14,619 nucleotides of DNA from Chitinophaga pinensis (GCA_945870115.1 CAMBRH010000057.1:1-14619), one strand, 5' to 3'. Shown: positions 1 through 7,565, counted from the first letter of the stretch. Notes: generated by a model from the sequence alone, not told the origin. Program-made: numbers and translations.

Positions 1-791
1 GGAACAGCATCAGCAAAAATTTTATTAAAAAAATCAGAAACTTGCACTCTTGTTTTTAAGCTATCAAAAGAAGTTTCTCCAAACATTGGGAAAAATAAAG
101 TACAGGTAAAACTTCCATCCAAATTAGCCAAAGCAATCATCATAAATTCGCCACGTGGCCAAATGTGTAAACAATTTTTATCCAATTTATGTGTTCCGTC
201 TTCGTTTGCTGGAATTACTAATTCTTTGTAACCGTGGTCTAAATATTTTTGAGAATAATCAAAAAAGGTAGATTTTTGCATGCGCATTCTCACGGCTGAA
301 AAAGCTCCATCGGTTGCAAAAATTTTATCAAACGTTCTATTTTCTTGTTCTTTTGATTCTGAATTATTAAACGTTAAAGTATTTGTTTTTAAATCTAAAT
401 CTTGGCATTTTCTGTTGAAAAAATATTCAATATTTGGATAATCAGAAGCCAAATTCATCAATTTTTGATTTAAACCTCCACGAGAAACTGAATAAATTGC
501 CTGGTCTTCTTTTCCATAGGCTTGATAACTCAAGGTTCCATCAACTGCGTGCATGCAACGTTTGTACATCGGAATAGAAATTGCTTTAATATCTTCCGCA
601 ATTCCTGCCAATTCAAGTGCTTTCCATCCGCGATCTGAAAGCGCTAAATTGATTGACTTACCTGCAATTAAATTTGCTTTACGAAGGTCAGGGCGACGTT
701 CAAAAACCTCCACTTTATATCCTTTTTTGGCCAATAAAATAGCTTGTAAACTTCCTACAAGTCCTGCTCCTACAACTGCAATTTTTTTCAT
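1..791 (-). CDS. kmo: Kynurenine 3-monooxygenase, C-terminus cut off by window edge
   Basis: This FAD-dependent hydroxylase converts L-kynurenine to 3-hydroxykynurenine with NADPH and O2, in tryptophan catabolism or the kynurenine route to quinolinate. The 263 visible residues begin at an ATG at 791. The N-terminus carries the FAD-binding dinucleotide fold MKKIAVVGAGLVGS (GxGxxG at residues 8-13), followed by VFERRPDLRK and GKSINLALSDRG, a stretch typical of KMO among flavin monooxygenases. Further on are YSVSRGGLN and WPRGEFMMIALANLDGSF, also characteristic. The reading frame is open to base 1, so the C-terminal part, which holds the membrane-associating segment in some homologues, is outside the window. 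It starts 12 bases after the kynU stop, so the two genes are almost certainly one operon, with the kynureninase gene first. The product can feed kynureninase to give 3-hydroxyanthranilate. Family assignment is firm. Confidence 0.95.
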   Translation of the reverse strand, partial: MKKIAVVGAGLVGSLQAILLAKKGYKVEVFERRPDLRKANLIAGKSINLALSDRGWKALELAGIAEDIKAISIPMYKRCMHAVDGTLSYQAYGKEDQAIYSVSRGGLNQKLMNLASDYPNIEYFFNRKCQDLDLKTNTLTFNNSESKEQENRTFDKIFATDGAFSAVRMRMQKSTFFDYSQKYLDHGYKELVIPANEDGTHKLDKNCLHIWPRGEFMMIALANLDGSFTCTLFFPMFGETSFDSLKTRVQVSDFFNKIFADAV

Positions 792-803
792 AAATATTAA
801 TCT

Positions 804-2087
804 TTAATTTTCAACAATCGCTTCTTCTAAATGTTTACCAAAATAATACACATCTTCAAAAGAATTGTATAATGGAACTGGTGCTAAACGAATTACGTTT
901 GGTTCACGCCAATCTGTAACAACACCTTTTGACATTAATTTATCAAAAATTGATTTTCCTCCTCCGTGAACCAACATTGAAAGCTGAGCGCCACGTTGTT
1001 TTTTATCTCGTGGAGTAATTATTTCAAAAGTACATTTTTCTTTGTGTTTCTCTGAAATTGTATCGATAATAAATTCTAAATAGGCAGTTAAAGAATCTCT
1101 TTTTGCTGCTAATTTTTCCATTCCAACTTCATCAAAAATATCTAAAGAAGCCAAATGCACGGCCATTCCAATAACTGGAGCGTTGCTCAATTGCCAACCT
1201 TCAGCTCCTTCCATTGGTTGAAAACCTTTTTCCATTAAAAAACGGGTAGATTTATCATGTCCCCACCAACCTGCAAATCTTGGCAACTCTTTGTTGTTTG
1301 CATGTTTTTCATGAACAAACATTCCAGAAACTCCTCCTGGAGAAGAGTTCAAATATTTATAAGAACACCAAGCGGCGAAATCAACATTCCATTCGTGTAA
1401 TTTCAATTGCACATTTCCAGCGGCATGCGCTAAATCCCAACCAGCGATTGCGCCAACTTCGTGAGCTGCTTTTGTAATTTTCTCAATATTAAACAATTGA
1501 CCAGAATAATAATTTACTCCGCCAATCATAATTAAAGCAAGTTCTTCTCCAACTTCTGCAATTTTTGCTAAAATATCTTCTTCTCGAATTAAATGTTCAC
1601 CATTTCTTGGAAAAACTTCGATTAAATTTTCTTCCAAATCCAAACCGTGAAATTTCACTTGAGATTCCAAGGCATACTGATCGCTTGGAAATGCTTTTGC
1701 TTCACAAATGATTTTAGTTCGTTTACCTTTTGGTTGGTAAAAAGAAACCATCAATAAATGTAAATTTGTTGTCAATGAATGCGTTACAACAACTTCTTTT
1801 TCTAAGCCACCAACAATTTTTGCAATTTTGCTTGTTAAATTTTCATGATACGAAAACCATGGATTTTTAGCGTGAAAATGTGCTTCAACACCATATTTTG
1901 CCCAATCGTCTAATTCTTGTTGAATGTATGTTGAAGTAGATTTTGCTTGTAAACCCAAGGAATTTCCTGTGAAATATCTAACATCTTTACCAAAAAACGT
2001 TGGCAAGAAAAACTGATTTCTATACGTTTTTAAAGGGTCTAAGAGATCTAAATTTTGAGCGAAAGTAAGTGTGTTTTCGAATTGCAT
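804..2087 (-). CDS. kynU: Kynureninase
   Basis: This PLP-dependent hydrolase cleaves L-kynurenine to anthranilate and alanine, or 3-hydroxykynurenine to 3-hydroxyanthranilate and alanine. The 427 residues match the usual length of the family. Visible landmarks are YFTGNSLGLQ (38-47), HAKNPWFSYHENL (72-84), GWDLAHAAGN (216-225) with Asp218 and His221 expected to contact PLP, and CSYKYLNSSPGG (241-252) with Lys244 as the Schiff-base lysine after Tyr243. WWGHD (274-278) and the C-terminal WREPNVIRLAPVPLYNSFED (393-412) are also conserved family stretches. The enzyme should be a cytosolic homodimer. It is the first gene of a two-gene unit with kmo. The stop is 12 bases before the kmo ATG. Presence of both enzymes suggests either tryptophan degradation or de novo NAD synthesis by the kynurenine route; the window does not show which. 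Confidence 0.97.
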   Translation of the reverse strand: MQFENTLTFAQNLDLLDPLKTYRNQFFLPTFFGKDVRYFTGNSLGLQAKSTSTYIQQELDDWAKYGVEAHFHAKNPWFSYHENLTSKIAKIVGGLEKEVVVTHSLTTNLHLLMVSFYQPKGKRTKIICEAKAFPSDQYALESQVKFHGLDLEENLIEVFPRNGEHLIREEDILAKIAEVGEELALIMIGGVNYYSGQLFNIEKITKAAHEVGAIAGWDLAHAAGNVQLKLHEWNVDFAAWCSYKYLNSSPGGVSGMFVHEKHANNKELPRFAGWWGHDKSTRFLMEKGFQPMEGAEGWQLSNAPVIGMAVHLASLDIFDEVGMEKLAAKRDSLTAYLEFIIDTISEKHKEKCTFEIITPRDKKQRGAQLSMLVHGGGKSIFDKLMSKGVVTDWREPNVIRLAPVPLYNSFEDVYYFGKHLEEAIVEN

Positions 2088-2122
2088 CTTTGATATACAG
2101 TTTGTTATGTAATTTTTTTTAT

Positions 2123-2130
2123 CAAAGTTA
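2123..2130 (-). promoter_or_regulatory. Candidate -7 box of the kynU-kmo operon
   Basis: On the minus strand this reads TAACTTTG, a full match to the Bacteroidota -7 consensus TAnnTTTG. It lies 35 bases before the kynU ATG. I see no TTG at the usual -33 distance, so the call rests on the -7 box alone. Confidence 0.45.
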
Positions 2131-2276
2131 AGGAAAATATTAATTAAAATGGGTATTAAAAATTGTTTTACATTTCTTTGTGAACTAATTTTATGGAGGC
2201 TTTTAAATTTACAACAATTTTTGAGACAAAAGGTTTTGACAAAGTTACTTTATGATTTGAATAAAATCAAAACAAC

Positions 2277-2298
2277 AACTAAGTATTTATACTTGGTT
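2277..2298. repeat. Tight inverted repeat, possible operator
   Basis: The arms AACTAAGTAT and ATACTTGGTT are separated by only TT. Nine of ten positions are complementary and the tenth would be a G-T pair. The spacer is too short for a stable RNA hairpin loop, which fits a binding site for a dimeric regulator better than a terminator. It lies about 190 bases before kynU and 87 bases before the start of the fibre gene, so it could serve either unit. Confidence 0.4.
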
Positions 2299-2332
2299 TT
2301 ATAAGTGCAATTACGCATTTTTACAATTTTAT

Positions 2333-2362
2333 TTGCAATTATCATTTTTTTATTATACTTTG
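2333..2362 (+). promoter_or_regulatory. Candidate promoter of the fibre / GH16 cassette
   Basis: A TTG at 2333-2335 is followed, 19 bases later, by ATACTTTG (2355-2362), which matches TAnnTTTG at six of eight positions. The distance fits the flavobacterial -33/-7 layout. Transcription would start roughly 15 to 20 bases before the TTG start codon at 2385, giving a very short leader. Confidence 0.4.
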
Positions 2363-2384
2363 ATGAAAAATAAACTATTCATCT

Positions 2385-3899
2385 TTGAAAAAGATAAACT
2401 TATCACTATTTATTGCAATTATTACTTTTACAATAAACAATTCTAACATTTATTCACAAGAAAATACTTTACCTGTTAATGGGAATGTTGGGATTGGGAC
2501 AATGAATCCATCTGCGGCACTTGATGTTAATGGAAATGTGCACATTGACTCGATGTTGATGGTTAAAGATTCTATTTTGATTCGTAAAAACGCTCGTGTT
2601 TTAGAAAACATGACTGTAGAAGGAAATTCAATTATAAAACTTGATGCAACTGTTGAAAAAGAATTGTATGTTGAAGGAAATGCACAATTTAAAACAAATG
2701 TAAACATTGATGGAACTTTGTTTTATCCCTATGCAGCAAGCGAAACTTCAAATTTAGGTAAAGACATTTTACTTATAGATCCAGTTGGAGGAAAGATTAC
2801 TAGAGGTACAACATTTAACTTATCAACAGTAATTTACAATCCATTAGAAAGTTGTAAAACAGATGTAAGTGGTAATATTCCAAATCCTTTGTGGTCAAAT
2901 GGATTAAATAAAATTTTTACGAATTGTAATTTAGTAAAAGTTGGAATTGGAACAGATGCACCGAGGGTAAAACTTGATGTAATTGGAACTACATTTTCCT
3001 CAAGACTTTCTCTTGGAGCCGCTAATCCAAACAATATTGGGAATAAATATTTTCATCTAAAAACATTAGCAAGTACAAATGCTTCTCAAAAAATTGTGGA
3101 AATTGAAAATAACACAGAAGAGTTATTCTCGATAAACAATAGTGGTCAATTAAAAGCAAAAGAATATGTTGATAAAATCAAATTGAAAACTTTGTTGGCA
3201 AATTCAAGTTCTGCAAAAGTTTTTACGATTGATAATAATGGAGGAGAGGTGTTTTCTGTGAGTAACACTGGTCAAGTGAAGGCAAAGGAATATCATGAAA
3301 AAATAAAATTAAAAACTTTTTTAGTGAATTCAAGTATAGCAAAAGTACTTACTGTCGAAAATAACACCACTGAGGTTTTCTCTGTCGATAATACTGGAAA
3401 AGTAAAAACAAGCCAAATAATAAATGATTCTTATTTTGCAAATTACGGCAATTTTGCAAATCAAGGTATTTTTACAAATTATGGCGAAGCAAGATTATTA
3501 GGAGAAACTATTGCTTATAAAAAAGTCACGATTCATCCTTATCTACCAAATACTGTGGATGAAGACTTATTTGTAATTGGAAATGATAATGAATTTATAT
3601 TAAAAGTTAATAATTTAGGTTATTTAAAAGCAAGGAAAATTATAGTAACTTCTACAGATTGGCCAGATTATGTTTTTGAAAAGGATTATAAACTAAACAA
3701 ATTGGCTGATGTTGAGCAATACATTAAAACAAATGGTCATTTGCCAAATATCCCAAGTGAAAAAGAAATAATTGAAAACGGAATTGATTTATCAGAAACT
3801 AATAAATTGATGATGGAAAAAATTGAAGAGTTAACTTTATATTTAATTCAGCAACAAAAGGAATTAGATGAATTAAAACTTATTATTAATAAAAAATGA
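2385..3899 (+). CDS. Secreted fibre-like repeat protein with C-terminal coiled coil
   Basis: This 504-residue exported protein resembles the tail-fibre-like surface proteins of Bacteroidota; its exact role is unknown. The start is TTG at 2385: the frame closes with TGA at 2364-2366, no ATG lies between, and starting here gives a clean signal peptide (MKKINLSLFIAIITF, cleavage likely near YS|Q at 24-25). Two signature stretches of the type VGIGTxxPxxxLDVxG occur at 35-50 and 186-201. Residues 222-343 hold repeats with a 42-residue period built on an FSVxNTGQVKAKEY core. The end (roughly 420-504) has GHLPNIPSEKEIIENGIDL (451-469), then a predicted coiled coil rich in Glu, Leu and Lys. This resembles the C-terminal trimerising region of phage-fibre-like proteins. 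I see no lipobox and no T9SS sorting domain. Its stop overlaps the next ATG (ATGA), so it is probably translationally coupled. Confidence 0.8.
   Translation: MKKINLSLFIAIITFTINNSNIYSQENTLPVNGNVGIGTMNPSAALDVNGNVHIDSMLMVKDSILIRKNARVLENMTVEGNSIIKLDATVEKELYVEGNAQFKTNVNIDGTLFYPYAASETSNLGKDILLIDPVGGKITRGTTFNLSTVIYNPLESCKTDVSGNIPNPLWSNGLNKIFTNCNLVKVGIGTDAPRVKLDVIGTTFSSRLSLGAANPNNIGNKYFHLKTLASTNASQKIVEIENNTEELFSINNSGQLKAKEYVDKIKLKTLLANSSSAKVFTIDNNGGEVFSVSNTGQVKAKEYHEKIKLKTFLVNSSIAKVLTVENNTTEVFSVDNTGKVKTSQIINDSYFANYGNFANQGIFTNYGEARLLGETIAYKKVTIHPYLPNTVDEDLFVIGNDNEFILKVNNLGYLKARKIIVTSTDWPDYVFEKDYKLNKLADVEQYIKTNGHLPNIPSEKEIIENGIDLSETNKLMMEKIEELTLYLIQQQKELDELKLIINKK
3048..3413 (+). repeat. 42-residue (126-base) tandem repeats inside the fibre protein
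   Basis: Four successive units, the first and last incomplete, align without gaps. The TIDNN-type segment falls at residues 239-243, 281-285 and 323-327. The FSVxNTGQ-type segment falls at 248-255, 290-297 and 332-339. The KLKTLLANSS-type segment falls at 225, 267 and 309. A more distant copy of the FxVxNxGxLKA core is at 404-416. The period is exactly 42 residues. The DNA copies have diverged, so the repeats are not recent. Confidence 0.85.
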
Positions 3900-4603
3900 G
3901 AAATATTATCGGTTTAATATTGATTTTAATGCATTTTTCTTTTTTTTCACAAGAAAAGAACATCTTAGGAATTTATTATGGATACCCTTATTATTTTCTT
4001 AATAAAACATATAAAAAAAATTTTAATTTACAATTAGGACTTTCGTATACGACTAATTATCCAAAATTTAGTGTCGAGTTAAAATCTCAGTATTCAACAA
4101 TAAATTATACGGAAACTCCCTCAGAGCTGTATTATGGATCATTTAATAAAGCAATTGTTAAAAGAGTTTTAAAGATTAATAATTTTAAGCAATATCTAAT
4201 AAGTAAGGTTCATGTTTATAATAAAAGTAATTCTAAAATTGATTTTTTAATTGGCTTAGATATTGTTAAAACATTTAATAATCAGCTTGAAGAATATTCA
4301 CTAAAAGAAAATTCATCAGTTTTATTGTATGAGAGTTTTAAACCTGCAATCATAAGGAGTAAAATTGGTACAGCGGCAATAATTGGTTTTGAGTATTCTG
4401 TTATTAAACAAGATAAATTTCACTTTTTTGTTAACTTAATGAATGAATTAAAATTTAATAGTGAATATGAAGAATTAGATAAATATAGTAATGCTGTTTT
4501 TATTAAATCATCTGTGTTACTTTTATCTTTAAATGTAGGTATTGGAATAAATATTAAAAAAATAAATTGGTCAAGATTTAATTTAGAAAGAAAAAAATTA
4601 TGA
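3896..4603 (+). CDS. Small exported protein, possible outer-membrane beta-barrel
   Basis: I do not recognise a named family. The 235-residue product begins with a signal peptide (MRNIIGLILILMHFSFFSQ, cleavage likely after FFS). The mature part alternates polar and hydrophobic residues in short stretches that look like beta strands: NILGIYYGYPYYF, NFNLQLGLSYTTNYPKFSVEL, KIDFLIGLDIV, AAIIGFEYSVI, KFHFFVNLMNELKF and VLLLSLNVGIGINIK. This spacing, with Gly and aromatic residues at strand ends, suits a small outer-membrane barrel of about eight strands. There is no lipobox. Its ATG overlaps the previous stop by four bases and its own TGA overlaps the next ATG in the same way, so it sits in the middle of a coupled three-gene unit. 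A role in anchoring or exporting its neighbours is an inference from that position only. Confidence 0.65.
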   Translation: MRNIIGLILILMHFSFFSQEKNILGIYYGYPYYFLNKTYKKNFNLQLGLSYTTNYPKFSVELKSQYSTINYTETPSELYYGSFNKAIVKRVLKINNFKQYLISKVHVYNKSNSKIDFLIGLDIVKTFNNQLEEYSLKENSSVLLYESFKPAIIRSKIGTAAIIGFEYSVIKQDKFHFFVNLMNELKFNSEYEELDKYSNAVFIKSSVLLLSLNVGIGINIKKINWSRFNLERKKL

Positions 4604-6210
4604 AAAAATTAATAGTTATAATATTCTGTTTGTATTATTTTTCATTAAGTAGTTATTCACAAACTGATCCTATAGAATTTAAATGTGATAATGAAGCAGA
4701 ACAAATTATTTTTGCGGAAAATCCAGAATGTTTACAATCTTATTGGTTAAATGTTTTTGAAGATGATTTTGATGCTGTTGATTTAAATTTCAAAAAATGG
4801 ACATTGCCTTATCAATGCGTTCAAAGAGACTTTAATTTTAGTGATTCTAGGCAATGGAATGCATATTATGATTTGTATGACAAATCAACATATCAAAACA
4901 ATGTAATTATTGAAGATGGTAAACTGAAATTAGTAACACGATTAGAATCACCACCTAAAATTGGAACGTATTATGATTGGGAAAATGGAGGTGATATTGT
5001 AAATAATAGTTTTAATTATTCTTCCGCAGAATTATATTCAAAATATAAATTTACGGAAGGAAAGTTTGAAATCCGTTGCAAGCTGGCAAAAGGGAAAGGT
5101 TTTTTTCCGGCTTTTTGGTTAATGGGAGATGATGGAAGTGGAAATTACAATGAAATTGATATTTTTGAATTTTGGAATGAGAATAATTTTTGGGGAAATT
5201 ATGATTTTGATGACTTATCAAAACATCACAAAACAAATTTTCATATAAATCATTTTTATGGTGGAATTAAAAATCATTGTTCAAAGACTTTTGAAAGTAT
5301 TGATTTTTCTCAAGACTATCATGTTTTTTCATTGATTTGGACAAAATACAAATTAATTTGGTTAGTCGATGGTGAAGAAGTTCGATCTCTTTACAGATAT
5401 TCGACCTTAAATGGTTCAGTTGTTGATTGTAATATAATGGAACCTTTTCAACAATATTCAAAGCGCACAATATTTCCTACAATACCAATGCAAATTGTTG
5501 TAGATTTTGCAATCCAACCTGATGAAAATTCGCCTGATGCAGACACACCTTTTCCAAGTTCATTAGACATTGATTATATACGTTATTTTAAGCAAATAGA
5601 TTGTGTTTCAGATTTATATGTCACAACGAATGAACAATTAAATCTAAGTAATGAGGTTTACAATGTCATTGTAGGAAATAACGTAACATTAAGTGCTAAC
5701 TTGAATGTTGCGGCAAATCAACAACTAGCAATTATTGCTTCAAACACTATTACAATCGAAGATGAAACAATTTTTGAAGATGGAAGCGAGGTCACAACAG
5801 AGATAAAACCGAATATTTGTTCTTTACACGGATTAGCAAATCCTGGGAATAATACAAATCACAGTATTGACGAATTTGTTGAGAGTCAAGACAAAAATCG
5901 CTCAAACTCTAATACATCTAATTCAAAAAGATTAAGTCAAATTGATTCAGTTGATGTTAATTCAAAAAACATCGAAAATGGAAATTTATCTATTAAGCCA
6001 AACCCAAGCAAAGGCGTATTTTCTGTCAATAAAAGGCAAAATAACTTAACAAAAATAGTTGTGTTTAACCTTTTAGGTGAAAAAATTTATGAAACAGAAT
6101 TAATTTATGATGAAACCAAAATTGATTTAACTGCTCATGGCGACGGAATGTATTTTGTCGAATGTTTTGACGGAGATAAATCGCAGATGTTTAAGGTATT
6201 TAAAGAGTAA
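4600..6210 (+). CDS. Secreted GH16-family glycosidase with T9SS sorting domain
   Basis: This 536-residue exported endo-glycosidase of family GH16 hydrolyses beta-linked polysaccharides (laminarin, lichenin, agar, carrageenan or similar; substrate not readable here). A signal peptide covers residues 1-20 (SLSSYS|QTD). The catalytic module spans about 50-332. It includes GKFEIRCKLAKGKGFFPAFW (154-173) and the active-site motif NEIDIFEF (184-191), with Glu185 as nucleophile, Asp187 assisting and Glu190 as acid/base. Conserved HVFSLIWTKYKLIWLVDGEE (241-260) and LDIDYIRYFK (322-331) follow. Residues 345-402 form hydrophobic repeats (NVTLSANLNV, NTITIEDETIFEDGSEV) like the three-layer stalk modules of Bacteroidota surface proteins. 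A Ser/Asn-rich linker leads to a type A T9SS C-terminal domain (464-536, starting KPNPSKGVFSV). It is the last gene of the cassette; no SusC/SusD pair is nearby. Confidence 0.9.
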   Translation: MKKLIVIIFCLYYFSLSSYSQTDPIEFKCDNEAEQIIFAENPECLQSYWLNVFEDDFDAVDLNFKKWTLPYQCVQRDFNFSDSRQWNAYYDLYDKSTYQNNVIIEDGKLKLVTRLESPPKIGTYYDWENGGDIVNNSFNYSSAELYSKYKFTEGKFEIRCKLAKGKGFFPAFWLMGDDGSGNYNEIDIFEFWNENNFWGNYDFDDLSKHHKTNFHINHFYGGIKNHCSKTFESIDFSQDYHVFSLIWTKYKLIWLVDGEEVRSLYRYSTLNGSVVDCNIMEPFQQYSKRTIFPTIPMQIVVDFAIQPDENSPDADTPFPSSLDIDYIRYFKQIDCVSDLYVTTNEQLNLSNEVYNVIVGNNVTLSANLNVAANQQLAIIASNTITIEDETIFEDGSEVTTEIKPNICSLHGLANPGNNTNHSIDEFVESQDKNRSNSNTSNSKRLSQIDSVDVNSKNIENGNLSIKPNPSKGVFSVNKRQNNLTKIVVFNLLGEKIYETELIYDETKIDLTAHGDGMYFVECFDGDKSQMFKVFKE

Positions 6211-6230
6211 TTTAAAAAGAGTAATTTAAA
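6202..6230 (+). repeat. 14-base tandem duplication over the GH16 stop codon
   Basis: The 15-base string aaagagtaatttaaa occurs at 6202-6216 and again at 6216-6230, a period of 14 bases. The first copy contains the last codons and the TAA stop of the GH16 gene. It looks like a small slippage duplication with no coding effect. Confidence 0.6.
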
Positions 6231-6240
6231 ATAAGAATTA

Positions 6241-6285
6241 TAAACCTAAACTCTTTTAAAATAGAAGATTTTGGGTTTATTTTAC
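6241..6285. terminator. Likely bidirectional terminator between the GH16 gene and the sensor kinase gene
   Basis: The arms TAAACCTAAA (6241-6250) and TTTGGGTTTA (6270-6279) pair at all ten positions, counting one T-G. An inner TCTT/AAGA pairing (6252-6255 with 6265-6268) can extend the hairpin. The right arm is followed by TTTT. Two genes converge here, which is where a shared terminator is expected. The stem is AT-rich, so its strength is uncertain. Confidence 0.5.
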
Positions 6286-6295
6286 AAAAACCACC

Positions 6296-7525
6296 TCACT
6301 CAATCTCCTTCAACTTAATTCTCCACAAAGTTTCTGCTTTTTGAGTAGCTAATTTTTCGCCATCTAATTGGTCAACAAAAGCATCTATTAAAATATCGGA
6401 AACATTCAAATTTGCATGATTTTGTTTTTCTGAAACAGCATCATTTGTTGAAATTTCTAAGATGAAAGAAGAATCAACACTAAAAATCACGGCTATATTT
6501 AATTCAATTGTTTCGCCTTTTTTCCAGAATTTTGAACAAGAATTTAAAATCAATTCATTGATCAACATTCCAAGTGGAATAAGTGTGTTCATTGAAAAAA
6601 CTGGCGCCCAACATTGCACGTTTAACACTAAATAATTCGATTCATTTGTGTAGCGAATACTTGCTATTAAGTCTAGTAAAAAATCTTGAACACTTGGTCG
6701 GTTGTTTTCAACAGATTTCAGTAAAATTAGATGAATGGATGAAAGTGTTTGAACTTTTAATTGAATTTCTTTTAAAATATCTCTATTAATTTCTTCCGAT
6801 TCTGTGAGGTAAATATTTGTTAGACTTGAAAGAATTTGCAAATTGTTATTTACACGGTGTTGCACTTCACGAATCAAAATTGCTCGTTTATCTTCGTGGT
6901 ATTTTAGTTCAGAAACTTGTTCAGAAACCGTTTCAATGGCTTCGTCTAAGGCTCGTTTCTTATTGCTCAACACATCCTCTAATTCTCTTTTCAAAGCTGC
7001 TAATTCCTCTTTTTGTCGAATTCTAACAAGCAAGGAAGCAGCTAATTCTGCAATTAGCTCAAAAAGTTGTACGTGTTCCCTAGAATAAAAATTTTCTTCA
7101 GAATTTTCAGAATCAATTATGCCAAAAAGTTCACCATTAAATTGAATTGGCACCGAAAGTTCTGAAAGGTTAATGTGTTTATCTACTAAATACCTTTTGT
7201 CTAAGTTGGTGTTTCCAACACAAACAGTTTGTTGATTTTCAGCAGCCCAACCAACAATTCCTTGATCAAAATTCAATTTTTCAAGCTTGCTGTCAATTTC
7301 TCCTTTTGGGTTTCTAGAACCGTGTGACGCTTTTAAAATTAGTTTTTTTTCTGCAACAAAGGCTTCATAAACGACACATTCTTCCACCTCAATCATTTTC
7401 ATGAAATTTGTTGTAATTGCAGTAAAAACTTCCTGTGAAGATTCAGCGCTAGCAGTAATCTTTATGAAGTTATGAATGACTTCCAACAAAGTTGTATTTT
7501 TCTTGTCTAATTTAATTTCTTTCAA
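6296..7525 (-). CDS. Stand-alone sensor histidine kinase, GAF plus HisKA_2, degenerate ATPase end
   Basis: This is a soluble signalling protein of 409 residues without membrane segments. Residues about 17-170 form a GAF sensor domain (FDQGIVGWAAENQQTVCV and VPIQFNGELFGIIDSENSEE are typical). A coiled coil covers about 168-215. The H-box REVQHRVNNNLQILSSL (219-235) belongs to the HisKA_2 subfamily, with His223 as the phosphate acceptor. The N-box LGMLINELILNSCSKFW (318-334) has Glu324 and Asn328. After this the ATP-binding domain is poorly preserved: where DNGxG and a Gly-rich lid are expected, the sequence is ISTNDAVSEKQNHANLNVSD. It may therefore be a weak or inactive kinase that acts as a phosphate acceptor or partner. 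No response regulator gene lies next to it. It is transcribed alone, with a 100-base spacer upstream. Confidence 0.85.
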   Translation of the reverse strand: MKEIKLDKKNTTLLEVIHNFIKITASAESSQEVFTAITTNFMKMIEVEECVVYEAFVAEKKLILKASHGSRNPKGEIDSKLEKLNFDQGIVGWAAENQQTVCVGNTNLDKRYLVDKHINLSELSVPIQFNGELFGIIDSENSEENFYSREHVQLFELIAELAASLLVRIRQKEELAALKRELEDVLSNKKRALDEAIETVSEQVSELKYHEDKRAILIREVQHRVNNNLQILSSLTNIYLTESEEINRDILKEIQLKVQTLSSIHLILLKSVENNRPSVQDFLLDLIASIRYTNESNYLVLNVQCWAPVFSMNTLIPLGMLINELILNSCSKFWKKGETIELNIAVIFSVDSSFILEISTNDAVSEKQNHANLNVSDILIDAFVDQLDGEKLATQKAETLWRIKLKEIE

Positions 7526-7565
7526 GCGTTTTATAGTTTAGTAGAAATGAATTGTTTGTAATTTG

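Larger units (their letters stand above)
2088..2384. other. Divergent intergenic spacer between kynU and the fibre-protein gene
   Basis: This 297-base AT-rich spacer holds the promoters for two units that are transcribed away from each other. It contains a candidate kynU -7 box near one end, a candidate plus-strand promoter near the other, and a tight inverted repeat at 2277-2298 between them. A short out-of-frame ATG reading frame (27 codons, 2363-2446) starts at its right end and overlaps the start of the next gene. I see no RNA gene in it. Confidence 0.6.

Noticed and set aside
553..807. An 84-codon plus-strand open frame
   Set aside because: It lies antisense to kmo, whose protein is clearly recognisable in the opposite strand, and shows no family features.
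2385..3899. A prophage tail-fibre gene marking an integrated phage
   Set aside because: No other phage genes, integrase or attachment sites are nearby, and the protein has a signal peptide, so it is a cellular surface-type protein.
6583..7088. Three plus-strand open frames of 68 to 81 codons
   Set aside because: All are antisense to the sensor kinase coding region and overlap each other; none has a recognisable motif.
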